A stretch of 49,994 bases of DNA from Kordiimonadales bacterium (GTDB taxonomy: Bacteria; Pseudomonadota; Alphaproteobacteria; Sphingomonadales; Kordiimonadaceae). The stretch lies in contig WFTS01000045.1 in NCBI GenBank assembly GCA_015485385.1, positions 1 to 49,994 of the forward strand, given 5' to 3'. Below, piece by piece: positions 1-7,868 of the stretch; within the stretch, counting starts at the first letter, position 1, and each line of letters opens with the position of its first letter. A program made the position numbers and the translations under genes. The notes under the pieces were generated by a model that was given only the letters and a program-made list of their open reading frames with translations, was not told where the DNA came from and searched no databases.

Positions 1-843
1 GGCCGCACCACCCAACTGACAGACCTGAACAGCGATGTTTTTAACGGCAAGAAAATGGCATCGGTTGAGGCCATTGAGGTTACTTCAAGTGTGGACGACC
101 GGCCTATTCAGGCGTGGCTCGCCAAACCGGCTGATTTTGATCCGGCTAAGAAATATCCGCTTATTTTGGAAATTCATGGTGGCCCAAATGCGGCCTATGG
201 TCCGGGTTTCAGTGCTGAAATTCAGTTGATGGCCGCAAAGGGCTATATGGTGGTATGGGCAAACCCACGGGGCAGCACAAGCTACGGTGAGGCATTTGCC
301 AATCTTATTCACCATAATTACCCAAGCCAGGATTATGATGACCTGATGGACAGCGTAAATGCTGTGCAAGCGATGGGCAATGTTGATGATCAACAGCTGT
401 TTGTCACAGGGGGGTCAGGCGGCGGTGTCTTAACCGCATGGATTGTAGGCAAAACCAACAGGTTTCGGGCAGCGGTTGTGGCCAAGCCCGTGATCAATTG
501 GACGAGCTTTGTTTTGACGGCAGATTTTAGCACATATTTCACAAAATATTGGTTCCCTGCGATGCCGTGGGAAGACCCAGACGGCTATTGGAAGCGTTCC
601 CCTTTGTCGCTTGTTGGCAATGTGAATACGCCGACCATGCTGCTTACGGGTGAAAATGATGTGCGCACACCCATGTCAGAAACTGAGCAATATTATCAAG
701 CTCTGAAACTGCGGGATGTGGATACAGTGATGGTGCGGATTCCGGGTTCAGGGCACGGTATTGGTGCCAAGCCCAGCAATTTGGTGCAGAAGGTTGGGAA
801 TATCTTAGCGTGGTTCGAAAAATATAGGCCAGAAGCCGAATAG
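1..843 (+). CDS. S9 family peptidase (prolyl oligopeptidase type), C-terminal part
   Basis: The reading frame is open from the first base, so this is the 3' part (280 codons) of a longer gene whose beta-propeller half lies outside the window. The visible part is an alpha/beta-hydrolase domain. The nucleophile Ser is at codon 139 in GGSGGG, the Asp at codon 220 in GENDVRTP, and the His at codon 252 in GSGHGI, giving the order and spacing of the S9 catalytic triad. The segment LILEIHGGPNAAYG upstream is the typical oxyanion-loop strand of S9C acylaminoacyl-type peptidases. Members hydrolyse short peptides, usually in the periplasm or cytosol. The substrate cannot be told, and the signal peptide, if any, is not visible. 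It is convergent with the amidohydrolase gene that follows. Confidence 0.93.
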   Translation, partial: GRTTQLTDLNSDVFNGKKMASVEAIEVTSSVDDRPIQAWLAKPADFDPAKKYPLILEIHGGPNAAYGPGFSAEIQLMAAKGYMVVWANPRGSTSYGEAFANLIHHNYPSQDYDDLMDSVNAVQAMGNVDDQQLFVTGGSGGGVLTAWIVGKTNRFRAAVVAKPVINWTSFVLTADFSTYFTKYWFPAMPWEDPDGYWKRSPLSLVGNVNTPTMLLTGENDVRTPMSETEQYYQALKLRDVDTVMVRIPGSGHGIGAKPSNLVQKVGNILAWFEKYRPEAE

Positions 844-920
844 GCCACAGGGTCACAGACCGCAGAGTTACCAATAGGGCCAAAAGGGTCACCATAAGGA
901 TAGGCCACAGGTCAGCAGTA
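839..920. repeat. Degenerate short repeats between convergent genes
   Basis: Just after the peptidase stop, the 12-mer ATAGGCCACAGG occurs at 840-851 and again at 900-911, exactly 60 bases apart. A weaker copy (ATAGGGCCAAAAGGGTCAC) lies near 873. This gives three degenerate units of roughly 26-34 bases in the short gap between two convergent genes. No clear terminator with a T-run is visible here. Confidence 0.45.
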
Positions 921-996
921 TGGGAGGCACCAGAGGCACTCAGAGAGAGGCATCAGAGGTGTGCCTGTGCCGTGTGGGCCGCCTTAAAGCCCTGCG

Positions 997-2790
997 TTAG
1001 GGCGCCTGACCAGCAACGATTGGCCCGGCGGCAGGATTTGCGCTGGGGTTGGGCGTTTCAGCGTCTACAGGCTTTTGGTAAATAATCTCACCAGCAACGA
1101 TTGTCAGCACGGCATGACCTTTGGGAATATCACTTTCTATTGCCGTCATCAGATCAATGTCAAAGGCTGTAAGGTCGGCTTGTTTTCCCACTTGAATACT
1201 GCCGATCTCATTTTCTTGGAAAGATGCAATCGCAGGCCAAAGTGTAAACATTTTCAGTGCTTCTGAACGGGTAAGCGCTTCTTCTGGATGCCAATTGGCC
1301 CCTTGAAACCCTTTTAAGTCTCTGCGGGCTGTGGCGGCGTAAAATTCGATCAAGGGGTCCCCGCGCTCCACAGGAGCATCCGAGCCACCTACAACTTGCG
1401 CACCGCTGCCTATAAAGGTTGACCAAGCATATGCGCCGTTCAAACGCTCTTCGCCCAAACGTGCAGGGGCGAAATGCATGTCCCCGATAGCATGCGAAGG
1501 CTGCATCGAGGGAATAATGCCCAATTGTTTGTAGCGCAAGATATCATCCATATTGACAATCTGAGTGTGCTCATCGCGCCAGCGTGGGCTTGCGATGGCC
1601 CGGTCTTCAGGGGGGACAGCCGCAAAAGCCTCTTCATACCAATCCAGAAGCAGGCGGTTGGCTTTGTCGCCGATGGCATGCATGTTGACTTGATACCCTT
1701 GTTTGAGCGCGCGTGTCAGCATGGGCATTGTCTTTGCGTGCGTGGTCAACTGAAGACCGCTGGTATCGGCATCGTTGTAGGGGGCCAAAAGAAGCGCCCC
1801 ACGAGACCCAAGAGCCCCGTCCATATATAATTTGATGGCCCGTGTGATGATGCGGTGGTTTTGGCTTTCCCGCATGCCGCCTTCAAAAAGCTGTTCTGCA
1901 GCTTCGGGCACAATGCTGTTATATACTCGAATTCCGATTTCGCCTGTGTCAGATAGTGTCTCAAGAAATTTCACCTGATTCCATTCAACCGACATATTGT
2001 GAACCCCGGTCCAACCGTACTGCGCATAGACCTCACCGCCTTTGACAAGTTGCTCGCGCCTATCAATAAGGGTGGGGGCCGGAATAAGGGGGGAAACCAA
2101 CGCTTGTGCCAGGTCCACCAGAATACCAGTGGCTTCGCCAAGGGCGTTTTTAAGAATTTTTCCACCAAAAGGGGCGGTGCTTTTTCCAGAAATGCCGACC
2201 ATTTCAAGCGCTTTGGAATTGGCCACAAGGGCATGGCCATCTGCCCGCCTTAGAATGACCGGAATATCACTGATCACTGCGTCTAGATCCCAGCGGGACG
2301 GGAACCGTTTTTCGGCCCAGTGGGTTTCTATCCACCCGCGCCCAAGGAGAACCGTATCGTCCTTGTGGGTTTGTCGCCAATTTGTAACGGCCTGTTGCAG
2401 TTCGCTAATGGACTGGATATTTTCAAGGTTCAGTGTGAGTTCGCGCTCGCCAATACCAGCAAGGTGCGCGTGTCCGTCCACAAAGCCTGGAAATAGGGCA
2501 GCCCCGTTCAAGGGCAGAATTTTTGTTTTTTCGCCCACCAAAGCCTCGGCGCCTGTGCGGTCTCCCACATAGACAAAGCGTCCATCTTTGATGGCAACCG
2601 CCCCGACCTGCGCTTTGGCATCATCTGCTGTATAAATAGGTCCGCCCCAAATGATAAGGTCAGGCGCGCTTGAGGACGCCTCGGCGGTTGGGTCTAGCGG
2701 CTGAAGTGCCTCTACTTGGGGTGCAGCGTCTTGCGCACTAAGCGAAAGTGAAAAAAACAAGGCGGATAGTATGGTCAATATGGGGCGCAT
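997..2790 (-). CDS. Secreted amidohydrolase family protein (YtcJ-like, Amidohydro_3)
   Basis: Predicted metal-dependent hydrolase of 597 residues. Residues 1-19 form a signal peptide (basic start, hydrophobic core, cut near SLSAQ), so it is probably periplasmic. After a short beta domain (residues about 45-100) comes the metal-binding FVDGHAHLAG with His107 and His109, then a TIM barrel. Other barrel motifs include YMDGALGSRG and GGSDAPVERGDPL near the C-terminus, typical of YtcJ/NfdA-like amidohydrolases acting on amides or imides. The frame stays open upstream to 3027, but the start at 2790 is preferred because the signal peptide begins there and AGGAGAG lies about 6 bases before the ATG. 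The substrate is unknown. Confidence 0.9.
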   Translation of the reverse strand: MRPILTILSALFFSLSLSAQDAAPQVEALQPLDPTAEASSSAPDLIIWGGPIYTADDAKAQVGAVAIKDGRFVYVGDRTGAEALVGEKTKILPLNGAALFPGFVDGHAHLAGIGERELTLNLENIQSISELQQAVTNWRQTHKDDTVLLGRGWIETHWAEKRFPSRWDLDAVISDIPVILRRADGHALVANSKALEMVGISGKSTAPFGGKILKNALGEATGILVDLAQALVSPLIPAPTLIDRREQLVKGGEVYAQYGWTGVHNMSVEWNQVKFLETLSDTGEIGIRVYNSIVPEAAEQLFEGGMRESQNHRIITRAIKLYMDGALGSRGALLLAPYNDADTSGLQLTTHAKTMPMLTRALKQGYQVNMHAIGDKANRLLLDWYEEAFAAVPPEDRAIASPRWRDEHTQIVNMDDILRYKQLGIIPSMQPSHAIGDMHFAPARLGEERLNGAYAWSTFIGSGAQVVGGSDAPVERGDPLIEFYAATARRDLKGFQGANWHPEEALTRSEALKMFTLWPAIASFQENEIGSIQVGKQADLTAFDIDLMTAIESDIPKGHAVLTIVAGEIIYQKPVDAETPNPSANPAAGPIVAGQAP

Positions 2791-3005
2791 GATGTCTCTC
2801 CTGATCCTTGGGGCTATGCTAGGACGCTGCTTGCCAGAGTTCAAGTAAAGACGGACGGAATGCGGGTGAAAACCAAACAAAGCGATGGCGACAGCAAGGG
2901 CGCGCGGTGTGCCTATATGGTTTAACTTGCGTCCATGCAGGGCAATGGGCAACAATGGCCGAACCTGCCATACTAATATGGCATGAGATATTGGATGTTG
3001 ATCGC

Positions 3006-4352
3006 ATGCGCGGATTGTTGGTTGCAATTTTAGTTTTGGGTTGGGTTCCGGTTATCCTGTTCAAGCCGCATATTGGTGTGCTTGTCTGGAGCTGGGTATC
3101 CCATATGATCCCCCAGTCTTATACGTTCAATTTTGCACGTAATTTCCCGTTTTTGGTCCTTGTTTTTGCTGTTACCGCCATCGGTATGATTGTGAATAAG
3201 GAAAAGTACAAACTGCCCAGTCATCCGATTGTTTATGCTATTTTTCTATATTGGTTTTGGGTTTTGCTCACAACAAGCGTGGGAATGGACGAAGGCCCTG
3301 TCTTTACCAGCTATATGTGGCAAAAAATGATCCAATTCTCGAAGGTTCTCATATTTGCCTTGATCTCAATCGCGGTTATGCAGTCGCCGAACCGAGTGAA
3401 AGGATTTCTTTGGGTCATGACCATGTCGCTTGGGTTCATTGCCATCAAAGGTGGGTTGTTCACGCTTTTGACCGGAGGCGGTTCGCGCGTGGAAGGCGCG
3501 GGCGGCATGATGGAAGACAATAATCAATTGGCGATGGCCATGGCGATGTTGATGCCATTGGCATTTTATATAGCGCAAAATCCACCGACTAAAATCATGA
3601 AGTGGCCTTTATTTGGTGCGGCTTTATTAGTCCCGTTCGCGGCCCTTGGTACGCAGTCGCGCGGCGGCACAGTGGCTGTTGGGGCCGTGGTTGCTATGAC
3701 GCTTTTGAAATCAAAACATAAGTTTAAATTAGTCGTGGGTATTGTTGTTCTTGGCGGCGCCATTTGGACATTTATGCCCGACAGTTATAAAAACCGTATC
3801 GCATCAACGGAAAATGCAGCAACGGACGATGGTAGTTTTAGGGGCCGGGTTTCCATGTGGAAATATTCGGTCAATCTGGTTGATGAAAACCCAGTGATGG
3901 GTGGTGGCTTTAACGTGTTTTATGTGCCGCGCGCGATTGAATTATATATGCCGCCCGGATTTAAGGCGCGGGCCCCACACTCTATTTATTTCGAGGTCTT
4001 GGCAGAACATGGCTATGTGGGCTTGACACTATTTTTAACCTTGCTGTTTACGGGCTGGTATTCAGGTACTACGCAGGCAAAGCTTTTCCGACAATATAGT
4101 GAGACAAAATGGCTCGGAGATTTAAGTGCAGCCTTGCAGCTTAGTTTAATTGGGTTTGCCGTAGGGGGATTAACCGTAAATATCGCCACATTTGATGTTT
4201 TTTATCATGTGCTGGCGATGCTCGTTATGTGCAGAGTGGTGGGTGATCAAATTATGGCGGGCACCTTAACACGCGTCGATACGGGTGAGATATTGGATGC
4301 AAATGCCGCCGCTGATAAGTGGCGCCCCGGCGGCGGGGCTGTGGTACGCTAA
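3006..4352 (+). CDS. Putative O-glycosylation ligase, exosortase A-associated type (Wzy/WaaL superfamily)
   Basis: A 448-residue polytopic inner-membrane protein with about ten to twelve hydrophobic segments. The N-terminus (MRGLLVAILVLGWVPVILFK, then HIGVLVWSWVSHMIPQS) matches the DUF5935/TIGR03097 group, which usually accompanies exosortase A and PEP-CTERM systems. A long periplasmic loop near residues 280-330 contains NPVMGGGFNVF and APHSIYFEVLAEHGYVGL, the signature region of O-antigen ligases and polymerases. These enzymes transfer lipid-linked glycan to protein or lipid acceptors. The start was chosen by family alignment; an in-frame ATG at 2955 would add 17 residues that the family lacks. 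No exosortase or PEP-CTERM protein is visible in the window. Confidence 0.85.
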   Translation: MRGLLVAILVLGWVPVILFKPHIGVLVWSWVSHMIPQSYTFNFARNFPFLVLVFAVTAIGMIVNKEKYKLPSHPIVYAIFLYWFWVLLTTSVGMDEGPVFTSYMWQKMIQFSKVLIFALISIAVMQSPNRVKGFLWVMTMSLGFIAIKGGLFTLLTGGGSRVEGAGGMMEDNNQLAMAMAMLMPLAFYIAQNPPTKIMKWPLFGAALLVPFAALGTQSRGGTVAVGAVVAMTLLKSKHKFKLVVGIVVLGGAIWTFMPDSYKNRIASTENAATDDGSFRGRVSMWKYSVNLVDENPVMGGGFNVFYVPRAIELYMPPGFKARAPHSIYFEVLAEHGYVGLTLFLTLLFTGWYSGTTQAKLFRQYSETKWLGDLSAALQLSLIGFAVGGLTVNIATFDVFYHVLAMLVMCRVVGDQIMAGTLTRVDTGEILDANAAADKWRPGGGAVVR

Positions 4353-4362
4353 GGTTTTTGGC

Positions 4363-4731
4363 TTAGGACTTAGCTTTGTCGCTGTCACTATCGCCATCGC
4401 CTTCGTTGTTTGCAGGGCTGCCAGTGAAGGTGGATAAGGCGTCGCTTTGTTGTCCGCGGGACCATTTTAAGAAGGCGATGAATGCGCCTACAATTCCGCC
4501 CGCCGCAATGACCCCAAGAAAAATCATGAGAAAGCCCAAAATCATGGCGCCGTAGCTGTGCGTATTTTCGCATGCGCCTTCGCAACTGCTATCTCCGATA
4601 TCCCCATATTCAAAGTAAAAACCAGCGTAAATAATAACGCTTAGGAAGATCAGCGAAAATATATTGCGGGTGGTTAAGAGGCCGCGTGCTCGAACGCGCT
4701 GCTGTTTTTTGATATATTGGTTGTCTGACAT
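4363..4731 (-). CDS. Small two-helix membrane protein, function unknown
   Basis: A 122-residue protein that I do not recognise. It has a basic N-terminus (KKQQRVRARGLL), a membrane helix at about 24-42, a short loop with two cysteines (SSCEGACEN), a second helix at about 62-88, and a polar acidic tail ending GDGDSDSDKAKS. The loop cysteines would lie on the periplasmic side if both termini are cytoplasmic. It lies 50 bases downstream of pspF on the same strand, so the two may be cotranscribed and it may have an envelope role, but nothing in the sequence proves a link to Psp. Confidence 0.7.
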   Translation of the reverse strand: MSDNQYIKKQQRVRARGLLTTRNIFSLIFLSVIIYAGFYFEYGDIGDSSCEGACENTHSYGAMILGFLMIFLGVIAAGGIVGAFIAFLKWSRGQQSDALSTFTGSPANNEGDGDSDSDKAKS

Positions 4732-4781
4732 GGCGGCACTATGGTCAAAGGGCGCCGAACAATCAAGCTGGAACTATGATG

Positions 4782-5834
4782 TCATGAACAGCAGATACTG
4801 TGCTTTTTCAAGGCATGGCGTAATTGATCATAGCTTAATCCAAGGTGTGTAGCGGTGGCGCGCTGATTGAATTTATTTGCCTCTAAGGCGTGGTTCAAAA
4901 GCCGCTTTTCATGCGAACAGACTTCATTTTTAAAGCTGAAGGGGCCGGACGGCAGGCAAGCCGTTTCCGCCGTCTCCATAGGGCCTGTTGGAACTTGGTG
5001 CTCAGAGCTTTGATTTTGCACTATCACTGTTGGTTGAGTGCTCTGTGCGCTTGGCCGGTACGGGCTTTCGAAGGGATCAAAGATTATGTCTTTGATAGGC
5101 TCTTCACCGTCCCATGCACGGTAAATGGCGCGCTCGACCACGTTTTTTAGTTCGCGGATATTGCCAGGCCATGCATAAGCTTCCATTGCTTCCACTGCAC
5201 CCGGAGTAAAGCCCGGGAACTGAAGCCATTCTAGTTCTTGCGCCATGATCACACCAAAATGGTTGGCGAGCACGAGGATATCTTCGGCGCGCTCTCGCAA
5301 GGGCGGAACGCTGATCACATCAAAGGCAAGGCGGTCTAAAAGATCATGGCGAAACGCACCTGCGGCAGCTGCGGATGGAAGGTCGATATTTGTGGCGGCC
5401 ACTACACGCACATTCACATGGATGGTCTCGGTGCCGCCAACGCGCTCAAATTCGCCGTATTCGATCACACGCAGTAGTTTTTCCTGTGCAGATTGGCTCA
5501 TGGTACCAATTTCATCAAGAAACAAACTGCCTTCATGTGCCGCCTCAAAACGGCCGGCCCGGCGTCCGCGCGCCCCCGTGAAGGCTCCTTGCTCGTACCC
5601 AAATAGTTCACTTTCAAGAAGGGTCTGCGTCAGCGCGGCACAGTTCATTTTTTGGAAATTTTTATTCCAGCGGTTCGAGAGAAAGTGCAAACGCGAGGCG
5701 ATCATTTCCTTGCCTGTTCCGCGCTCACCAACCACCAGCATGGGGCGGTCAAGGGGCGCGGCGCGGCTGATATGATCCATCATATCCAGCAGAGCAGGCG
5801 AGGACCCAATGATTTGATCTTGCTTAGCTTTCAT
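4782..5834 (-). CDS. pspF: Phage shock protein operon activator PspF (sigma-54 enhancer-binding protein)
   Basis: A 350-residue AAA+ activator without an N-terminal receiver domain, as in PspF. Walker A is GERGTGKE at residues 36-43, the sigma-54-contacting GAFTGA loop is at 83-88, and Walker B is LFLDEIG at 104-110. The C-terminus carries a Fis-type helix-turn-helix (ATHLGLSYDQLRHALKK). It is transcribed divergently from pspA and would open the sigma-54 promoter at 5957-5973. In known systems PspA binds and inhibits PspF until envelope stress. The ATG at 5834 is preferred over an in-frame TTG at 5843; neither has a strong ribosome-binding site. The protein is slightly longer than enterobacterial PspF. 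Confidence 0.92.
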   Translation of the reverse strand: MKAKQDQIIGSSPALLDMMDHISRAAPLDRPMLVVGERGTGKEMIASRLHFLSNRWNKNFQKMNCAALTQTLLESELFGYEQGAFTGARGRRAGRFEAAHEGSLFLDEIGTMSQSAQEKLLRVIEYGEFERVGGTETIHVNVRVVAATNIDLPSAAAAGAFRHDLLDRLAFDVISVPPLRERAEDILVLANHFGVIMAQELEWLQFPGFTPGAVEAMEAYAWPGNIRELKNVVERAIYRAWDGEEPIKDIIFDPFESPYRPSAQSTQPTVIVQNQSSEHQVPTGPMETAETACLPSGPFSFKNEVCSHEKRLLNHALEANKFNQRATATHLGLSYDQLRHALKKHSICCS

Positions 5835-5843
5835 AATTACCAA

Positions 5844-5956
5844 TAGTTAGTAAATTTTCCCAATATATGTGAATTATTTACAACCCTATTTATAAAATAG
5901 CAAGGGGAAAACAAATTTATCTATATATATCAATGATTTAAAATTTATCTAAAAAC
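5844..5956. promoter_or_regulatory. AT-rich pspF-pspA intergenic region, possible activator sites
   Basis: This stretch between pspF and the sigma-54 promoter is very AT-rich. It contains a 10-base direct repeat AAATTTATCT at 5913-5922 and 5941-5950. PspF binding sites and an IHF-type bend would be expected here by analogy with the enterobacterial operon, but I cannot identify a specific PspF site by eye. Confidence 0.4.
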
Positions 5957-5973
5957 TGGCACACCCTCTGCAA
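5957..5973 (+). promoter_or_regulatory. Sigma-54 promoter of the psp operon
   Basis: The sequence TGGCAC-ACCCT-CTGCAA matches the sigma-54 consensus TGGCAC-N5-TTGCA with one change. GG (5958-5959) and GC (5970-5971) have the required 12-base register. Transcription would start near 5983, about 395 bases before the pspA ATG. The divergent gene is pspF, the activator expected to use this promoter. Confidence 0.88.
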
Positions 5974-6012
5974 TATAGGGGGTGTCGAAACAAAAATAAG
6001 AAACTGACACGC

Positions 6013-6201
6013 ATGACAGCACAAAACGAAGGACTTACGACAATGATGCACACGACAAACACTTTCACAAAAAGAAGCCTCAAGGCTCAGGGAATTGAAG
6101 GGGTCATCACAGGAACTTGCCTGGTGCACTATGGGGATACACAGTTGCCGGAAGCGAGCCGGCGCACACGGCGTGCCCTCAGACGGCGTCGTTACGCCTG
6201 A
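6013..6201 (+). CDS. Possible small Arg-rich leader ORF in the psp transcript
   Basis: A 62-codon ORF lies between the sigma-54 promoter and pspA, starting about 30 bases after the predicted transcription start. The predicted peptide has a polar N-terminal part and a strongly basic end (ASRRTRRALRRRRYA). No ribosome-binding site is clear before 6013. A better one (AAGGA) precedes the in-frame ATG pair at 6043 and 6046, which would give 51-52 residues. I recognise no family. It could be a real small stress protein, a regulatory leader peptide, or chance; its position within the transcript is the main argument for reporting it. Confidence 0.35.
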   Translation: MTAQNEGLTTMMHTTNTFTKRSLKAQGIEGVITGTCLVHYGDTQLPEASRRTRRALRRRRYA

Positions 6202-6210
6202 GTTTATATA

Positions 6211-6237
6211 GGCCCGGTGTCTTAAAAACATCGGGCC
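6211..6237 (+). other. Strong RNA hairpin in the psp leader
   Basis: GGCCCGGTGT and ACATCGGGCC can pair over 10 bases (one G-U) around a 7-base A/T-rich loop. There is no following T-run, so it is not a standard intrinsic terminator. It lies 10 bases after the small leader ORF and about 140 bases before pspA. A smaller hairpin GGCGT-CGTT-ACGCC sits at 6185-6198, inside the end of that ORF. Confidence 0.55.
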
Positions 6238-6377
6238 GTGCGGTTCTATGAAATAGACGTGAACGCTCATGAAGAGGCGAAAAGCGCAGCAAAGGCCCGC
6301 ACATCATATGCAAGTCCTAAAAAGTGGCTAGACGCCCGAGGGACGAAGCGAGGAAGACCAAAGAAAGGAACATCATA

Positions 6378-7088
6378 ATGGGTATATTTTCCCGCCTATC
6401 GGATATCGTGAATTCGAACATTAATTCCATTTTGGATAAAGCCGAAGATCCTGAAAAAATCATTCGTATGGTTATCCAAGAAATGGAAGATACTCTGGTT
6501 GAGGTACGCTCAAGCGCGGCCAAAGCGATTGCAGACCAAAAAGATGTTGAGCGCCGGCTCAAGAAGCTTGCCCAAGCGCAGGATGACTGGGAGCGCAAAG
6601 CCGAGCTGGCGATTTCCAAGGGTCGTGATGATCTGGCAAAAGGCGCTTTGATTGAAAAAGCCAAAGTGGCTGACATGGTAGACCATCTGGCAGGCGAAGT
6701 GGCCATGCTGCGTGAGGCGCTTGATAATAACGAGCAAGACGTAATTAAGCTGGAAGCCAAACTGCGGGAAGCCCGAGCAAAAAAGGCCACACTTCAGGCG
6801 CGGCATAAAACAGCTTCAGCCAAAGTTCGGGTTAAGAAAAATCTGTATGATGGCCGCATCCAAGACGCCTTCGAGCGTTTTGACAAGATTGACCAACGCC
6901 TTGACCGTGTTGAAGCCGAGGCTGAAGCTATGGATTTGGGCAAAGGCCAAACCATCGCTGAAGAAATTGCAGGCCTTGAGGCCAGCGACGAGATCGAAAA
7001 AGAACTGGAAGCGTTGAAAGCCAAATCCGCAGCGGCTGCGAACGAGAATAAAAAACCAGCTCAGAAGAAAAAAGCGGCGTCCAAATAA
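6378..7088 (+). CDS. pspA: Phage shock protein PspA (IM30 family)
   Basis: A 236-residue, almost entirely alpha-helical coiled-coil protein beginning MGIFSRLSDIVNSNINSILD. The amphipathic N-terminal helix is the membrane-binding element, and AEDPEKIIRMVIQEMED is diagnostic of PspA/Vipp1. PspA binds the inner membrane, assembles into ESCRT-III-like polymers and, when free, restrains PspF. The C-terminus has an added Ala/Lys-rich tail (about residues 215-236). The start at 6378 has AAAGGAA upstream, and the frame open to 6324 is discounted because the family begins at MGIF. It is the first confident gene of the operon, followed by pspB after 48 bases. Confidence 0.96.
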   Translation: MGIFSRLSDIVNSNINSILDKAEDPEKIIRMVIQEMEDTLVEVRSSAAKAIADQKDVERRLKKLAQAQDDWERKAELAISKGRDDLAKGALIEKAKVADMVDHLAGEVAMLREALDNNEQDVIKLEAKLREARAKKATLQARHKTASAKVRVKKNLYDGRIQDAFERFDKIDQRLDRVEAEAEAMDLGKGQTIAEEIAGLEASDEIEKELEALKAKSAAAANENKKPAQKKKAASK

Positions 7089-7136
7089 CTGGGCGCCCTT
7101 TCGGGACCAACAAAAATAATAAGGGGAACCTGAAAA

Positions 7137-7367
7137 ATGGATGAAGTTATACCGATACTGTTGATTGTCATCGTTTTACCGCTTTGGTTGATCTTCCATT
7201 ATGTTACCAAATGGAAGCAGATGAAGGGCTTTACGCCTGAGGATGAAGCCTCTCTGGGTGATTTGCGCACAGCGGCTGACCGCTTGGAAGACCGGCTGCG
7301 CACTATGGAGCGCATCATGGATGATGAGATACCAGATTGGAGGAGCCGTTATCATGAAAAATTATAA
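7137..7367 (+). CDS. pspB: Phage shock protein PspB, envelope stress membrane protein
   Basis: A 76-residue protein with one N-terminal membrane helix (residues about 5-24, IPILLIVIVLPLWLIFHYV) followed by a cytoplasmic coiled coil (LRTAADRLEDRLRTMERIM), the usual PspB layout and length. PspB acts with PspC to sense envelope damage and draw PspA away from PspF. AAGGGGAA precedes the ATG. Its last 14 bases overlap the start of pspC, which indicates coupled translation. Confidence 0.94.
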   Translation: MDEVIPILLIVIVLPLWLIFHYVTKWKQMKGFTPEDEASLGDLRTAADRLEDRLRTMERIMDDEIPDWRSRYHEKL

Positions 7368-7743
7368 AAACCGCCCTACCAAACTGTATAAAAACCCACG
7401 CGAGGGTCAATTCATGGGTGTCTGCGCAGGCATTGCGGATTATCTGGATATCAAGGTCCATATTGTTCGGGTTTTGATGGTTTTGTCTTTCTTTTTCATT
7501 GGGCCTTTTATTATCCCCATATATTTCATCACAGGCATGATGTTAGATTCGCGCCCCAGCGATTTATATGAAGACGAGCAAGAAGAAGAGTTCTGGAAGC
7601 AAACCCGCAAAGCGCCCGATTATACAGCCGCTGAATTACGCGCCCGGTTTCGCGATATTGAGCGCCGGACCAATGATATGGAAGCCTATATGACCAGTAA
7701 GCGCTTTAAGCTAGAGCGTGATCTGAAAGCGCTAGAGGATTAA
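7354..7743 (+). CDS. pspC: Phage shock protein PspC, envelope stress sensor
   Basis: A 129-residue protein with the PspC domain: a conserved N-terminal stretch (KLYKNPREGQFMGVCAGIAD), one or two hydrophobic segments (about 38-65), then a charged C-terminal helix region. PspC detects envelope stress with PspB. The ATG at 7354 is preceded by GGAGGAGC inside pspB and overlaps the pspB stop by 14 bases; a longer frame from 7243 is just the overlap region. It is the last gene of the operon, since a strong terminator follows 68 bases later. Confidence 0.94.
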   Translation: MKNYKNRPTKLYKNPREGQFMGVCAGIADYLDIKVHIVRVLMVLSFFFIGPFIIPIYFITGMMLDSRPSDLYEDEQEEEFWKQTRKAPDYTAAELRARFRDIERRTNDMEAYMTSKRFKLERDLKALED

Positions 7744-7810
7744 CCCCCCACAAAAGAGGTTACTGCCTTTCTGTCCTCCCACCCAAAAGCGTTGGACCGA
7801 AAGACAAACC

Positions 7811-7848
7811 GGGACAGAGGTAATTTGGCCGCCTCTGTCCCATTTTTT
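7811..7848 (+). terminator. Intrinsic terminator of the psp operon
   Basis: GGGACAGAGG (7811-7820) pairs perfectly with CCTCTGTCCC (7832-7841), followed by ATTTTTT. It is a textbook rho-independent terminator after pspC and ahead of the convergent MFS gene. Confidence 0.92.
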
Positions 7849-7868
7849 GTCGCTTGTCGGAAGGGTAT

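Noticed and set aside
2791-3027. N-terminal extension of the amidohydrolase to 3027
   Set aside because: The extension would put 79 residues ahead of a clear signal peptide; the ribosome-binding site and family length both support 2790.
6269-6331. A 20-codon ORF beginning ATGAAGAGGCG in the psp leader
   Set aside because: Too short and without a ribosome-binding site or family match; it could exist by chance in a 395-base leader.
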